A DNA stretch of 64,000 bases from Tachypleus tridentatus (Eukaryota; Arthropoda; Merostomata; Xiphosura; Limulidae): contig NW_027467782.1 of assembly GCF_004210375.1 (NCBI RefSeq), forward strand, positions 19,571,276 through 19,635,275. Reading direction: 5' to 3'. The translations under genes were made by a program, and so were the position numbers. A model generated the notes under the pieces. The model searched no databases. It saw only the letters and a program-made list of their open reading frames with translations, and was not told the DNA's origin. This document shows, piece after piece, positions 22,900 to 34,274 of the stretch. How positions within the stretch are numbered: position 1 is the first letter of the stretch; every line of letters begins with the position of its first letter.

Positions 22900-24115
22900 C
22901 TGTAGATGGGGGACCTTGGAATAGCCCCTTAAGGTCAATTGGCTAATCCACTTGGGCTAGGGTCAACCAAGTACTAGTGTTGGATGTTCTCAACAGGTGT
23001 TGTGGACATGTTATCTGATACTGGTCTTTGGGTATAGTGCTCACGAAATCCTGGTGTTGCTGCAGTGTTCTTGTTTGGCATTGTTGTCCATCCCGTCGTA
23101 GAACTCCATGGCGGGTGGGGTCAGTGAGCACCAAAATATTCTTTCTTATTATGGACCATCCAAATAAAAACTTAAATAAAATAGTAAAGAACAGCCCACG
23201 TCTTGAAGATTTTGGGCAGCAATCTTCAACATTTGTAACACCTGTACCTCATTTTCTTGCAAATGTCTTTCTTTTTCATTCAGAAGGAAATAGAAGGATT
23301 TGCTGGCTCTCAAAAGTAAGTCAAAAAGCTTCGCTCTGGTGACATATTGGTGGAAACATCCACATCTAAATGCAGTGAACTCCTTACACTCAAAGGCGAT
23401 TGGGGATATACCTATTGAGGTTATACCTCATCCTATTTTGAATTAATCATGAGGAGTTATTGTTGAGGATTTGATGAGCATCCCCAGGTCATAGATCCTA
23501 AGGAGTTTCTGCAGTGAGGCATATCTCAATTTGCAGAGGTGGAATTATGATGCTGACCAATGTTCTCACTTTAACATTTACATCATTATTTGCACCTGCC
23601 ACCATCAAGGCAGGTTATCTTAATTGCAAGGCACGACCATACATTCCAAAACCTCTCAAATTTTTTCAGTGTCAAAAGTTTGGTCACTCGAAGACATCAT
23701 GTTGTGGTTCCTTGATGTGTGCTCATTGTGGTGGCAAGGACCATGAGGTCTATGAGTGTAAAATGGACCCTCATTGCGTCAGTTGAAATGGCTCTCACCC
23801 ATTCTACTTCTATTCTTGCCCTAAAGTATTGGGAGAAAAGTAGGGCAGCATTTGAAGACAATTCAATACATTAATTAACTTTAGGCTCAAAAGTTGCTGT
23901 CCATTACTTCATCCTGGACGTATGCTGCTGCACTTCGTTCCACTACTACAGTGAGAGTGCAGACAGATCTCTCTGTGCCTCCAAAAGAATTGTTCTCAAA
24001 CCAAATGAAAAGCTTTTTGACCTCAACCCTGAATTAACCATCAAGCAAAATAAGCACATGTTTAGCGCACCAAGGGAAGAGGACACCACAAAGTTTTTCC
24101 CCCAGCTACAATGCC
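22900..24115 (+). pseudogene. Jockey-type LINE 5' region and ORF1, decayed
   Basis: The recognisable part is 'KARPYIPKPLKFFQCQKFGH' (about 23620-23690), then 'CGSLMCAHCGGKDHEVYEC' and 'CKMDPHC' up to 23786. These are CCHC zinc knuckles of the nucleic-acid-binding ORF1 protein of Jockey-superfamily non-LTR retrotransposons. The upstream GC-richer stretch from about 22900 is probably its 5' UTR and N-terminus, including 'EGNRRICWLSKVSQK' in another frame. ORF1 is broken: an early stop follows the second knuckle where the family continues NGSHPFYFYSCPK, and several phase changes occur upstream. Text resembling the ORF1 tail continues to about 24110. ORF2 (endonuclease/RT) is absent. An old, truncated copy. 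Confidence 0.75.
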
Positions 24116-24812
24116 CTTAACTCTTTCACTGCCACACTCAACTTTAGTCAATTTTTTTGTAATTGTCCTGATATGCCATGTTCGACTTTACTCTGCATTG
24201 TTAAGAACACATTTTTTTTTGCTCGGTGAGTAAATAAAGTTTCGAGAAACTACTCAACTATGTATCTGAAGCAAGTCGTCATTGGTTTTCAAAATATTAC
24301 TGTAAAGAGCAGCACATAATCTTGATAAAACTTCAAGTAAAAGATGATTGTATGTTATGATAACTGACATTCTTTCTGCTATAACTATTTATAAGAACTT
24401 ATAGGTGGTGGAACTGTTTTGTTTCATCATTTACTGCTTTATTTAGTCACATCTACAGAAAAATAAGAGTATCACACTATTCAACTATTTTGCGACAGTA
24501 GATTCAAATCAGTATGTTCTGAAAAGCTGGAAAAACAACTGACTGAACTGAGCAGTCTAAAGACGATAATTCGACCTTTTAGGTCAAATTGCGTAAGACT
24601 TAGACATGTATGACAACATTATTCTTAACTTTGTTATGTATACACTATACGACTGGTGGTAGTACAGTACTGTGGCACCGTCTTCATATAAAGTTAGTAT
24701 AAAGAACCGACAAATCAACAAAATCAATTTAGGATTGTCTGGAAACGTGCACGAGTTCAACAAGTTCAAGTAAGCAAAGTTAGTACTGAGTACTAGGCTT
24801 AACGTTCTCAGT
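24116..24812. other. AT-rich non-coding stretch
   Basis: LINE homology stops near 'cccttaactctttcactgcc'. The ttaa there could mark an insertion boundary, but no partner end was found. No gene. Confidence 0.35.
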
Positions 24813-24949
24813 TGTATGCATGGATGCAAAAGTAAATTCAAAACATTTTGAAATAATTCAAAATTATTTCGGGCTACAGTAGCATTTCCAGTGTACTATT
24901 TCCAACTTTAGGCCGTTGTTTTGAATTTACTTTCGCATTCATGCATGCA
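24813..24949. repeat. Inverted repeat, 32-bp arms, 73-base spacer
   Basis: Arms at 24813-24844 and 24918-24949 are complementary except at three positions; the shared core is 'aaagtaaattcaaaac'. It may be a small foldback element or MITE remnant. Confidence 0.85.
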
Positions 24950-25639
24950 GATAAAGTTTCAGAAATATGCCTATTTTGTTGATGTATGGTTTGTTGGCTC
25001 ATTTCAAGTTCCCAGGTCAAAACTGAGCTTAAAGTTGAGATTACAACTCATTCTTCAGATATTTGAGTTGGATTAAGATACTCTAACCTAGGCCTAACCC
25101 ATTATTTAGTAGTTCAACATGCAGTGCAGTTTACAATTGATTATATGTTGTGTACGTGTACCAGTACAGAACGATCACTGTATATAGGCTACTGCAGTCC
25201 AGAGTTCAAAATTATGAACTGCCCGACATCCCGGGGCATATAAATATTACCTACAGGCAACAGTTCTTGCTATGTCTATTTAAGTGATATTTCACGTTTA
25301 AATAATTGTCTTATTGGTCGTCCTTAACAGCCTGTAATAAAACTGGAAACCGAGCAAACAAGCTGCAATTTCTTTCATTAGACGTATTTCCCCTGCCGCA
25401 CCGGCAACACGTATTGTAACATACAAATTAGAAGGTACATGTGAAAACTATATTGAACAGCCTTGTGCGGTAGTTTCTGTGTGCCGATGACATCACCTTT
25501 GGGTGACAAGGTTTCAGTGCCAGCGATTTTTGTGAACAGATACCCTCCCTCCAATATCTGTCTGTTTCCATATAATTTACCGAGCCCAACAAGTTCGTGC
25601 ATCTAATAAACAGAATAGCAGTTCTTGTCTGTGGTTAAT
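24950..25639. other. Unassigned stretch
   Basis: A 74-codon minus-strand frame (25378-25602) has no recognisable motif. The stretch may be the 5' part of the hAT-related element that follows. Confidence 0.35.
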
Positions 25640-26520
25640 GTGTGGTTTTACCAAAGAAAGTGACTTTGTTGAAATATTTCAAAAAGTGAAGGAAATCTGA
25701 TGATGAGAGTTTAGAATTGAATAGAGAAAGTGACATTAGTAAAGACGACAGTCGTACGAAGTGAAAGGAACTCTCCAGTGAAGATGTCAGAATTGACAAG
25801 GTTAAAAAAGTCGAGGAAAAAGCAGGCACCTAGTGAGTGTCAGTAGTCATAGTGGGATCATTCCTGCCGCTTCGGCAGGAAGATCAAGCAGTCAATGCTT
25901 TCTGCGGAATGCAATGAAAAGTATGAGAGAAACGATCTCGAAGCTACTAACCAAAATGGGAAGAAACATTCCCTTGGTTAAAGTTTGATCAAGAAACTAC
26001 TGAAATGTTTTGCAAGGCACGCAAAAGCCACAAAAACATGTGCCAAGGTAATAGTGTTTTTGTAAAAGGTACCAGTAATTTTCGTCTACAACTGATCAAA
26101 GCCCACGATATAAGTGGAGGGCATACTCCGTGTGTTCAAGCTGCTAATGCTGAATCTAAACCACAGGTTCAGCAGATAGATTTATGCATAAGAAATTTAC
26201 ATGCTTATGAGCTTGAGAAACTGGAAAAGCTTTTCACTACCGCCTATTACTTAGTAGTAACAGAACAGCTGCTTTCTCTATTGGGCCATTATGAGATTTA
26301 CAGAAAAAAAATGGAGACACGTACATAAATGAGAAATCAGCGAAAAACTTTATCACATGCATTAATGACATTATGATGTAAGATCTGTAAGCAGACCTTG
26401 ATAATGCTACAGATATTGATTTCATCTCTATCTACACATCTTATTGTTCAATTCTCCGTGAGCCTGTTGTAGTCCTAAGAAACCTATAAGACAATGGTTG
26501 GATGGAGACTTAGTTTTAAT
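25640..26520 (+). pseudogene. hAT-related transposase fragment (TTF-finger/DUF4371 type)
   Basis: The clearest open run is about 25948-26328. It reads 'KWEETFPWLKFDQETTEMFC', then 'SVFVKGTSNFRLQLIKAHD' and 'LEKLEKLFTTAYYLVVTEQL'. This matches the TTF-type zinc-finger plus DUF4371 start of the C17orf113/ZNF862-like group of hAT-derived proteins: W-L-x-F...M-F-C...F-x-x-G-T-x-N-F-R...H. An acidic and basic N-terminal tail is visible from about 25640 in other phases. Weak continuation (a REPVVVLRNL-like segment) reaches about 26500. The RNase-H-like catalytic core and the C-terminal dimerisation motif are missing. Several stops and frameshifts make it a dead copy. Terminal repeats were not found. 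Confidence 0.7.
25861..25881. other. Perfect 9-bp hairpin
   Basis: ttcctgccg pairs with cggcaggaa around a three-base loop, inside the hAT-related fragment. It is GC-rich for this window. Role unknown. Confidence 0.85.
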
Positions 26521-27334
26521 GTTTGAGTAATGATTATTTTGGTGATTGCACAATGATATTAGGTGGGGTTTCTTATTGTTTATGTTTGAAACAATTCTGT
26601 GCAAAACATTTAGGGATTTGTATTTTGCAGCTACTTATAACTGTGTGACAGGCATTACTGTACTTGAATACCACACATTAAGGTCAATCTGAGGCTTAGT
26701 TTAATAAACTGAGTGCTGGCTCAACTTGTGTGCTTTCTAAGGAGAATAAACCATGATTACTTGAAAATTTAATTTCAATGATTAGCCAAATGTCTCCTCA
26801 TCTGATTAGTGACGTGCATGAATGGATTAAGGAGATTCCAACTATCCCTTTATCTACTATCTAGCAAAACCACAGCCAAGGGAACTGGCTTGGAGAAATC
26901 AGCATAACCAGTCAAAAGTTCACAGTTCCTCATGCAGAATTTCTCAGGCTTTGCAAAGTGTATTCACAAGTAAACTTGTCTTTTTGTTGTTGTTGTTATA
27001 GTTTGTGAAGAAAGGGTGTGTTCAAAAACTTTTGTTTTTAGACCAGATACAGTTTACTTAATAAAAATGATTAATTACAATGAAATTTCATAGTATGGAT
27101 GAAATAAACTTTTGTATTATTTAAAAAATGGTTACATAAAAAAAACGTTTTTTTTACATACCCCTTTTGAAACTGAGGTGGTGAAAGTACATATTCTGAT
27201 ACCACATGTCCACTGAATGGCATAATATCATAACATTCATTTCAATTTCTATGACTCAATGACGAAAACTGGATAAGAAAAATTTACTTACAACAAAATT
27301 TTTCAAACATTTCCTTCAAAACACTAATTTCAAA
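26521..27334. other. AT-rich non-coding stretch
   Basis: No supported gene or repeat. Confidence 0.5.
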
Positions 27335-27598
27335 TTAGGTGGTTAAGACACTCAACTTGTAACCCGTGCGTTGAGGGATTGAATCCTCGGCACAACAAAC
27401 ATGCTGGCCCTTTCAACTGTGGGGGTGTTAAATGTGATGGTCAATACCACCATTCACTGGTAAAAAAGAAGCCATAAAGTTGGTGGTGATGACTAGTTGC
27501 CTTCCCTCTGGTTTTACACTGCTGAATTAGGGACGACTAGCACAGATAGCCCTGGAGTAACTTTGCGCGAAATTTAAAACAAGCAAAGAAACAGGAAA
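27335..27598 (+). mobile_element. SINE family A, old near-full copy
   Basis: Forward copy with a diverged head ('caaattaggtggttaagaca'), the B-box-like 'ggattgaatcc', the body 'gtgggggtgttaaatgtgat' and the tail 'ctttgcgcgaaatttaaaac'. Confidence 0.88.
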
Positions 27599-27599
27599 C

Positions 27600-28805
27600 A
27601 AAACTAGGAATTGTCCATATTTATCTTTGCAGTCTTTTTAATTTTTTATATACAACCCACGTTATCAGAAGAATTTATCAAAATTCTAAATGAACTTCAT
27701 TTTCTCAGTAAATTTACGTTGTATGACGTAATTAGATCGAGTAGAATATTCATAGAATTGTATAGTTGTATGCATGAACTAATTAAAAGAGTTTTAACTT
27801 TAGAGAAAGTCGCCCATACGTCAGACAAAATTGGGGGTTTTATGTAATTAACTTGCTCTGTTAATTATTTTCTGTCGCTTTAATTGGGCATCATACTAAT
27901 TATGATATCTCTAGTGAATTAATTTGAGGTAGGTGATCAGGCGTTTTTGAAGGGCTCTCAGGTGAATATATAATGACGTGTTTATTGTAGGATATTTTGT
28001 TAGTTATAACATTCTACTCAAGTCTGCGACAGCAGAGAACTGAATGGCTTTAGTATTATCTTGGGTCAAAATAAAAGTAACTAACATTGGAGCAAACTTA
28101 ATTGTATGATGTTTTGAAGTACCGATTACAAGACCATGTTTTTGATTAATAACTAGGCATAAGATTGATAGTCGCCTTATAATTGCAGCTGTCTGCAGGT
28201 CTTTTAAACCCCTACTCTCACCTATCGCATTCTCGAATTTACAGATAGCATCCAGCTACGCATGCGTGCCAGATGTTCGCTCATGGCCAACGCTAATCTT
28301 GCAACTAATCCACCTGTAGGCTGTTCAGTTATACTATTGATTTTTGTGGACCTGAAAAAAAGGGCTTGTGACTCTCAATTTTTTCCCATGGTTTCTGATA
28401 CTATGGATCGTATTATATTAGAGATCTCCCTATAATCGGTCCACTACGGTAGTTGTAGCTTCCAACATTTATGGTGTATATTTTGTTTTTATTACAGTTT
28501 ACAAATGTTAAACATTATTTAAAGCTATTGTCTGCTCTATATTACCTTCCTCACTATTTGGAACAATGCTTGAGATATATTTCATAGTTTTGAGAAAACG
28601 TTTATCAGACATCTTAAACCAATTTCATAATTTACAATTTTCATATAAACACTTATTTGGTTTTACTCATATAATAGTGAAATGATTGTTACATAAAGAA
28701 TAAATTATATATTTTTAAAATGTTTATTAACTGGTTATTGTTATTAAAACATTTTTTTCGATTGATGAGTGTTGTTGCCTCACTAATTATAATTTACATC
28801 TTCAG
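27600..28805. other. Probable intron or intergenic stretch
   Basis: A frame at 27611-27847 reads like a hydrophobic leader followed by 'SEEFIKILNELHFLSKF', but it begins at a non-ATG codon next to a SINE and has no recognised family. Nothing else is supported before the exon at 28806. Confidence 0.35.
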
Positions 28806-29171
28806 GCAGAAACACCAAAAGAAGTAAAAGACGATGAACGTATCCAGAGGGAGGTGTCAAACAACATCAGGCCTCCCTCTACTAGACTTGTTCACAATGT
28901 TAATAAAATTATTACTGTGAGACTTGGCAGTAAAACAGAACATTACCAGAGACACGTTTTTATTGCTATTGAAAATGTTGAAAACCGAAACAAATTTATT
29001 ATTGGTAGAGATGCGAAACCAACACCCATGTGCCAATTAAAACGTTGTCGAAGTGAACATAATCTTATTGGGCATGAAACTAAAAATAATAATCATGTTA
29101 AATATGTTGACATCCCTCACAAGATTGTTTTTACAAGAGATCCGAAACTGAAACCAAAACCCAAAAATTAA
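28806..29171 (+). CDS. Probable terminal exon of an unrecognised gene
   Basis: A good acceptor (pyrimidine-biased run, then 'atttacatcttcag' ending 28805) opens a phase-0 frame of 121 codons to TAA at 29169-29171. It starts 'AETPKEVKDDERIQREVSNN', continues 'STRLVHNVNKIITVRLG' and 'RHVFIAIENVENRNKFIIG', and ends 'IVFTRDPKLKPKPKN'. The product is basic and hydrophilic, with no membrane segment. Two overlapping AATAAA words (29271-29280) follow about 100 bases after the stop. There is no ATG at the start, as expected for a downstream exon. The coding part exceeds what chance gives in such AT-rich sequence. No domain is recognised, and upstream exons were not found in the window. Confidence 0.55.
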   Translation, partial: AETPKEVKDDERIQREVSNNIRPPSTRLVHNVNKIITVRLGSKTEHYQRHVFIAIENVENRNKFIIGRDAKPTPMCQLKRCRSEHNLIGHETKNNNHVKYVDIPHKIVFTRDPKLKPKPKN

Positions 29172-29280
29172 ATAACCCATGGGCTGCTCACAAGCATACC
29201 ATATTAAAAAGAATTACTTTACCTTATCTCATAAGTTACTATTTGTTACATTTTACTCAGTGATATAAATAATAAATAAA

Positions 29281-30720
29281 ACACACATATGAAAAACAAA
29301 GAATATGATATTCACCTGGGTTTCTCTTTTTTGCTGTCAACTGTCATAAAACTTAAGCTCACTTTTTAATGTACTAAAGGTATTGATACAATCAATAATG
29401 TTTTTATGTAATTAAATGATACAGCTAAGAACAGAGAATAATAATACAAAGAAAACACTGTCCTAAAACACTAAAGATAACTATTAGCATTTGTGAAAGA
29501 TGGAATTGCAAGACGTTGGTCTGATTATCTAGTTAATTGTTTGCAAACAAACAACAAATAGAGCTATATCACCGTGTTAAATTTTGTGTTAATTGAACAA
29601 GAAACGTGGAGACGTATAAGAAACAGACACATACACACATACTGACATTTATTTATATAAATTCGATGATAGTGAACATTTTAAAAATTCAACTACAGCC
29701 CAGTAAAGTATGGCTGAAAACTCAATTGTCGAAAACAATAGGTCGTAATGAAACTCCTTCTTTGTAAATATAAGGTAAACCATAGAAAATTATGGCATAA
29801 TATTCAAATTGTGTTTATAATTAAGAATGTCATCTTTATTAATTTCAATGATTATCTTGGCAGTTTTTTCATCACTTTTATTAATAGCGTTACAATGCAG
29901 TTCCTCTGCCTTTACTTTTAACGAAAGTTAAATGTTTATAGAAATTAGATAGCTCACACATCTATTTTGTTTGTTATATTAGAATAAATACTGTCTTTCT
30001 TTTTTATGTTAAAATGCTGAATTTATCACGATTCATTTACGTACATCAATTTAACTTGAAAACTAAGTCGATCACAGATATAAAACATTAAATGTGTAAT
30101 CGTAACATCTTTTTTTAAAGATTCGATGGTCCTGAAAAGGACCTTTAATTGTAATTCAGTAACTAGGAAAAATTATTATCACCCTGTACAGATCCTGTTG
30201 GACCTGTAAAACAGAAAAAGAACATTTTATATTTGAATGATTTTAGGTCCTGCTTATGCATCACTTTTCAGTTCGCAAGTCTCATTTTACTTTTGAAAGA
30301 TGCTGTCATATAGTAATCATAAAGTAGCATGCTATAGACATGAAGGATATGACATTTGATGTAAATTATACAGCAGATATAGTTTTATTCTCGAATGATT
30401 ATTAGGAGTGTCTTTAAAGTTTCAATATATTATATTTAACTCTTAAACAGTGGGAATGTTCTAGAAAGCAGGATCAGTAGATGATGGCTGCTGTTTAAGG
30501 GATGAATTTGAAGGAATTGTAGATTGTTCTTCAATATAAAACATATTCAGGACCATATACTTCACTGATGAAAAGTTTAGGTTTCTCTATTTAATACTTT
30601 GATATGCGCAGTTTCTCAGTCCACCATCGACCCACGATGAGATGCGATCTTTATCAAGTTCATCCGTAAAACCTACGAGAAACTATCCTAGAGATGGATC
30701 AGAGTGGTGTATAATTAAGG
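29281..30720. other. AT-rich non-coding stretch
   Basis: No supported gene or repeat. From about 30600 the sequence is GC-richer and leads into the ORF at 30736. Confidence 0.45.
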
Positions 30721-30735
30721 GCTAGAGTTACTCGT

Positions 30736-30909
30736 ATGTATAACCGTACACGTGAGAACAGTGTTGGTGGATATAAGAGGGAATTACCATGCGTTGAAAA
30801 ACATCTTGTCCTTGAATTAGATAAAGTACCATCGGAATATGTCGATATCAGAACGGCATATGTGAGTAAAAACTTTCAGTTATCGGTTGGTTATGTACAT
30901 ATGTTTTAA
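30736..30909 (+). CDS. Short coding-like frame, unrecognised
   Basis: ATG at 30736 opens 57 codons to TAA: 'MYNRTRENSVGGYKRELPC' then 'VEKHLVLELDKVPSEYVDIR'. The frame is open from 30715, so the ATG need not be the start. A donor-like GTGAGT follows 'gcatat' near 30861, suggesting that only 'MYNR...IRTAY' may be exon. Short open pieces in other phases just upstream (30640-30720) also look protein-like, so this may be a degenerate gene or retrocopy. 'VPSEYVDI' has the look of a tyrosine motif in a receptor tail, but that is speculation. Confidence 0.3.
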   Translation: MYNRTRENSVGGYKRELPCVEKHLVLELDKVPSEYVDIRTAYVSKNFQLSVGYVHMF

Positions 30910-32381
30910 AATGTATAAAAACTCAATAACAAAATATCTTAATATTTGATGTTAGATATAAAAATATTTCCTGTACATCTGTTTCTGTAAAACAAAGATG
31001 TAACTTTCCTCCCGTTACTATCGATGTCATTCCAGAAATTTCTTTCTAAGTACTGTTGTCATTGTGTCTTATGAATAAAGTCTGATGTTTGGTACGTGTC
31101 CCTGGCAATTATCTATGGTTCTTCTGTGTAACAAATATGTGAAATATTATTTCTATAATTGTAGTAAGTCAGAATACAGCTAAAGCTGCAGTAATAAAAC
31201 TGAGGTTGTTAATGTCATTCCCTAACTTGAAGTATTTTATCTCCACTGACAATGATACTTGTCTTAGTGTAGTTTTGTGTTTAACGTCAAACAGATAAGT
31301 TTTATACCATTTAAAAATTGTTTACTTACCGTCAAAATCATGGACCACTTAGTAATAAATTTCATATCTTCCTTTATTAGTGTCAAAACCATATTTTTTG
31401 TGAAATATCTGTAACATCCCTAAACTGAAGAAAATTCAAATGATTTGGTTCTATGAATGTACATTTTACAGCCTTCATACTTAATTCTTCCACACCAATA
31501 ATTATCTGGAAAAAACGTTGTTTTTATTGTTTTTTTCTCAAGATTTTAAAGTAATAACTGTGTTGATAACACCTGAGATGATAGAGTTGGAGTTTTATCT
31601 ATAATTTTTACCTGTTATAACAGCTTACCGATTTGAAAAACCTGTTGAAATCTATAGATATTGACCTTCTGTAGAAATGTTAGAGTAATATACAGTAAAA
31701 TAGGTAAAACAATGATGATCATTTAATTATGCAAATCCTTTATCCCAATTCGAGCAATACAAACTTAAACCAAATGAACCTTTCTACGTACTTTTGATCG
31801 TGTCTATGAAAATAACAAATAACAGAAAAACGGCCACACTGATTTTGATTAGAACAGGAACACTTGACCCTTGACATATACTCCCAAAAATGTCCATTAT
31901 AAAATTATCTGTAAGCATGTAAAAAGAATTTAATTATATGAAAAGATTTCCCCTTCACCCTACATAATCAAATAACTTGTTATTGTGTCTTTCTTTAGCT
32001 TGTAAGTTTACTTATATGTTGATAGCTGAGAGTGATTGTAGTGAAATTTAAACTGTAAACAATCTGTCTCTCTAGCTTCTCCATTTCATTAAAATTAGTG
32101 GATAGTGAGTTTAATTCATACACAAAAATAACAAATATACATATTAATTCAAGCTTCATAAAACATAAAAATATTAATAAACGGTAAATGTGCTTACAAA
32201 GTCAAAATCACTTTTTGTATCACATTGCAGAAGTAGATAATGTTTGTTACTTAATCTTCCTAAACATTGCAAAAGCAATTGACTAATATGTGTAACATGC
32301 TGACTTTATATACAAAGACTTGACCGTCAAGCTCTAGTTATATATTTATATCATATAAATCTGAGAACATTAAATGTATGA
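30910..32381. other. AT-rich non-coding stretch
   Basis: No supported gene or repeat. Confidence 0.5.
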
Positions 32382-32498
32382 ATAGATACTTTCATATACG
32401 ATCGTCTAGAAACAGGTGAATACAACTGTACTGCATTACTTGGCTCAGCGATAAGACAAAGGGCTAATAACTCTACAAATTTGGTTTCATTACTTTTG
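32382..32498 (+). pseudogene. Immunoglobulin-like domain fragment
   Basis: A 39-codon plus-strand frame reads 'IDTFIYDRLETGEYNCTALL' then 'GSAIRQRANNSTNLVSLLL' and meets a donor-like g|gtgaga at 32499. The D-x-x-x-x-G-x-Y-x-C-x-A motif is the F-strand signature of Ig domains (the tyrosine corner and second cysteine). The following strand could be strand G. Upstream in frame lies a TGA (32379-32381), after 'LRTLNV', which also fits strand E. The exon therefore seems interrupted, or an unseen acceptor lies between. The first half of the domain (first cysteine and tryptophan) is not visible. Chelicerates carry large arrays of Dscam-like Ig exons, so a decayed or variable Ig exon is plausible. 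A chance match is possible. Confidence 0.42.
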
Positions 32499-32689
32499 GT
32501 GAGAAGAGTGTAGATATCTGTTTGGGTAGTTTTCAACTTAACAACAACAACACAACAGTTTAATACATTACAGTTTGTGACATGTTATGTATCGGGCGAC
32601 ACGAAACAGTCCTTTCAGGAAGACGTAGATAACACACTATCCTCTGGTGCCATTAATTAGAACTATACAACCACTAGCAAATTATTATT

Positions 32690-33035
32690 TTTCATCTGGA
32701 TTTAGTCCATGTTTCGGACCAGAAAGGGACAGGTTTACTCTATACCTCTTCCTCCCTCTCTGGAACTGTTATTTTATCTGCACTGCTACTAAATCCTGGA
32801 TAATTAATTAGCATTTACTTTGTTGTTATATTACTTACAGTATATTAAATTTTGCCCATTGTCCGTAATTGTAATTAACTTAGTCTTTTCATGGGATAAT
32901 ATTAATTCATATATTTTTATTGCTTCTCTTTTTTATGATCGAACTATTAGTCTGTGTTCAGAATACAGTCATATGCACCCAAACGCATAATCCTATTTTT
33001 ATATACAAAATTTTAAAATAGAGCTACGTTTCTAT
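32690..33035 (-). repeat. LINE 3' region, dispersed repeat
   Basis: Sequence such as 'ggacaggttta', 'tctggaactgttatttt' and 'tactttgttgttatatta' recurs at 43738-43965. Here it sits just downstream of a minus-strand LINE RT tail, so it is probably that element's 3' UTR. Confidence 0.6.
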
Positions 33036-33593
33036 CTACGACTCAATTAGCCTAGCACTGTTTGGACTTTTAAGTTTTTTATTTATGACGTTCAGAGGGG
33101 AGAGATACTTAGAGCTAGATTCTTCACGTATTATGTAACTATTTAGTTTGCTCATCAGTTCATTTGAATTAATATTTCTGTTATAATATTGAAGCGAGTT
33201 ATCCAGGAGTCTGTTTAATAGAATTGGCATGTTTGAACAGTTTTGTAGAAATATTTAGTTTGTTGATCGTGGGACTGTATATGCTTGCGTTAAAATACAA
33301 TGTTGTATATGTTGTTTGTTGATGAGTCTTTTGATACATTTATCCATGTTATACAAACATATTCTACGACTGGTCTGATGTGTGTTCTGTAAAGTTTTAA
33401 TATGTTTTCTGTTGAATCTTCTTTTTATCATTCACATTCTTAAAGTAACTCGCTATTTTCAAAATTCTGGTTTTTATGCTATTAATGTGTTGTATGCAGT
33501 TTGAGTCAAAGTAATCCTTAAGAATTTTGCTGATATTGTTACCTGTAAGAGTCACGTCTAGATCTAACTGTAATATTAATTTGCTTAATGTTC
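33036..33593 (-). pseudogene. LINE reverse transcriptase C-terminal fragment (Jockey-like)
   Basis: Minus-strand pieces in order: 'HINSIKTRILKIASYFKNV' (about 33520-33440), then 'LYRTHIRPVVEYVCITW' (about 33400-33350) in another phase, then 'MPILLNRLLDNSLQYYNRNI' to 'SSSKYLSPLN' (33230-33036). These match the thumb and C-terminal region of Jockey-superfamily ORF2 proteins (K-x-x-I-x-K...L-Y-x-x-x-I-R-P-x-x-E-Y...). Two phase changes and stops show decay. The polymerase active-site region is absent. The upstream end abuts a 5'-truncated SINE at 33594. Confidence 0.7.
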
Positions 33594-33785
33594 TACCAAA
33601 CATGCTCGTCCTTTCACCCATGGGGGCGTTATAATGTGATGGTTAATCTCACTATTCGTTGGTAAAAGAGTTGGCGATGGGTGGTGACGACTAGCTGCCA
33701 TCCTTCTAGTATTACACTACAAAATTAAGGACGGCTAGCGCAGATAGCCCTCGTGTAGCTTTGCGCGAAATTTAAAACAAGCCAA
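33594..33785 (+). mobile_element. SINE family A, 5'-truncated
   Basis: It begins 'accaaacatgctcgtccttt' just after the tRNA-like head and keeps the whole body and tail ('ctttgcgcgaaatttaaaac'). It joins directly to the LINE fragment, so the head was lost at or after insertion. Confidence 0.9.
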
Positions 33786-34039
33786 ACCTTTTCTACGATT
33801 TCGCAAATAATATGGCTTGTATTTTGTGAGCATTTATTTTAATTCTCCACTTAGTACAGTTAAAATTTTATATTGTTTAGCAGTGGTTGTTTGTAGCTGT
33901 TATTGGTTTTTCGACACTATTCCCGATTGCAACATCACCTGAGAACTGTGAGAGAATAGTGTTGTTTGAGTCTTTGAGAGGATTGTCGCTGACACGCCCC
34001 CTATCAAAACGCTCCTAGTAATATAACTCCTACAAATAT

Positions 34040-34274
34040 TGTATCTTTCTTAATCTGAAAATGACCTAAGGTCGAAACGTTGTTCTCTGCTTTATTGGCA
34101 AAAGTATTAATACCTACACCAACTGCCCTGAGATTTGTTTGTTTGTTTGTTTTTCTTATAGCAAAGCCACATCGGGCTATCTGCTGAGCCCACCGAGGGG
34201 AGTCAAATATCTGATTTTAGCATTGTAAATCCATAGACATACCACTGTACTGGCGAGGAGCAGCGTCCTGAGAT
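34040..34274 (+). repeat. PLE-like terminal repeat copy interrupted by a SINE
   Basis: 'ctgaaaatgacctaaggtcg', then 'aaacgttgttctctgcttta' and 'accaactgccctgagat' match the right arm of the foldback at 7805-7968. SINE B was inserted between the two halves of 'cctgagat'. The same duplicated word resumes at 34267. Confidence 0.7.
34135..34266 (-). mobile_element. SINE family B with 8-bp target duplication
   Basis: Direct repeats 'cctgagat' at 34127-34134 and 34267-34274 flank a full family B copy from the 'gtttgtttgtttttcttata' tail to the 'ctgtactggcgagg' head. It is nested in an older repeat, which gives relative age. Confidence 0.93.

Noticed and set aside
23028-23342. 104-codon plus-strand frame treated as a separate gene
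   Set aside because: It lies within the LINE 5' region and ORF1 and mixes untranslated and coding sequence of that element.
27611-27847. Secreted small protein with a hydrophobic leader
   Set aside because: No ATG at the start, an AT-rich composition that favours hydrophobic codons, position next to a SINE, and no family support.
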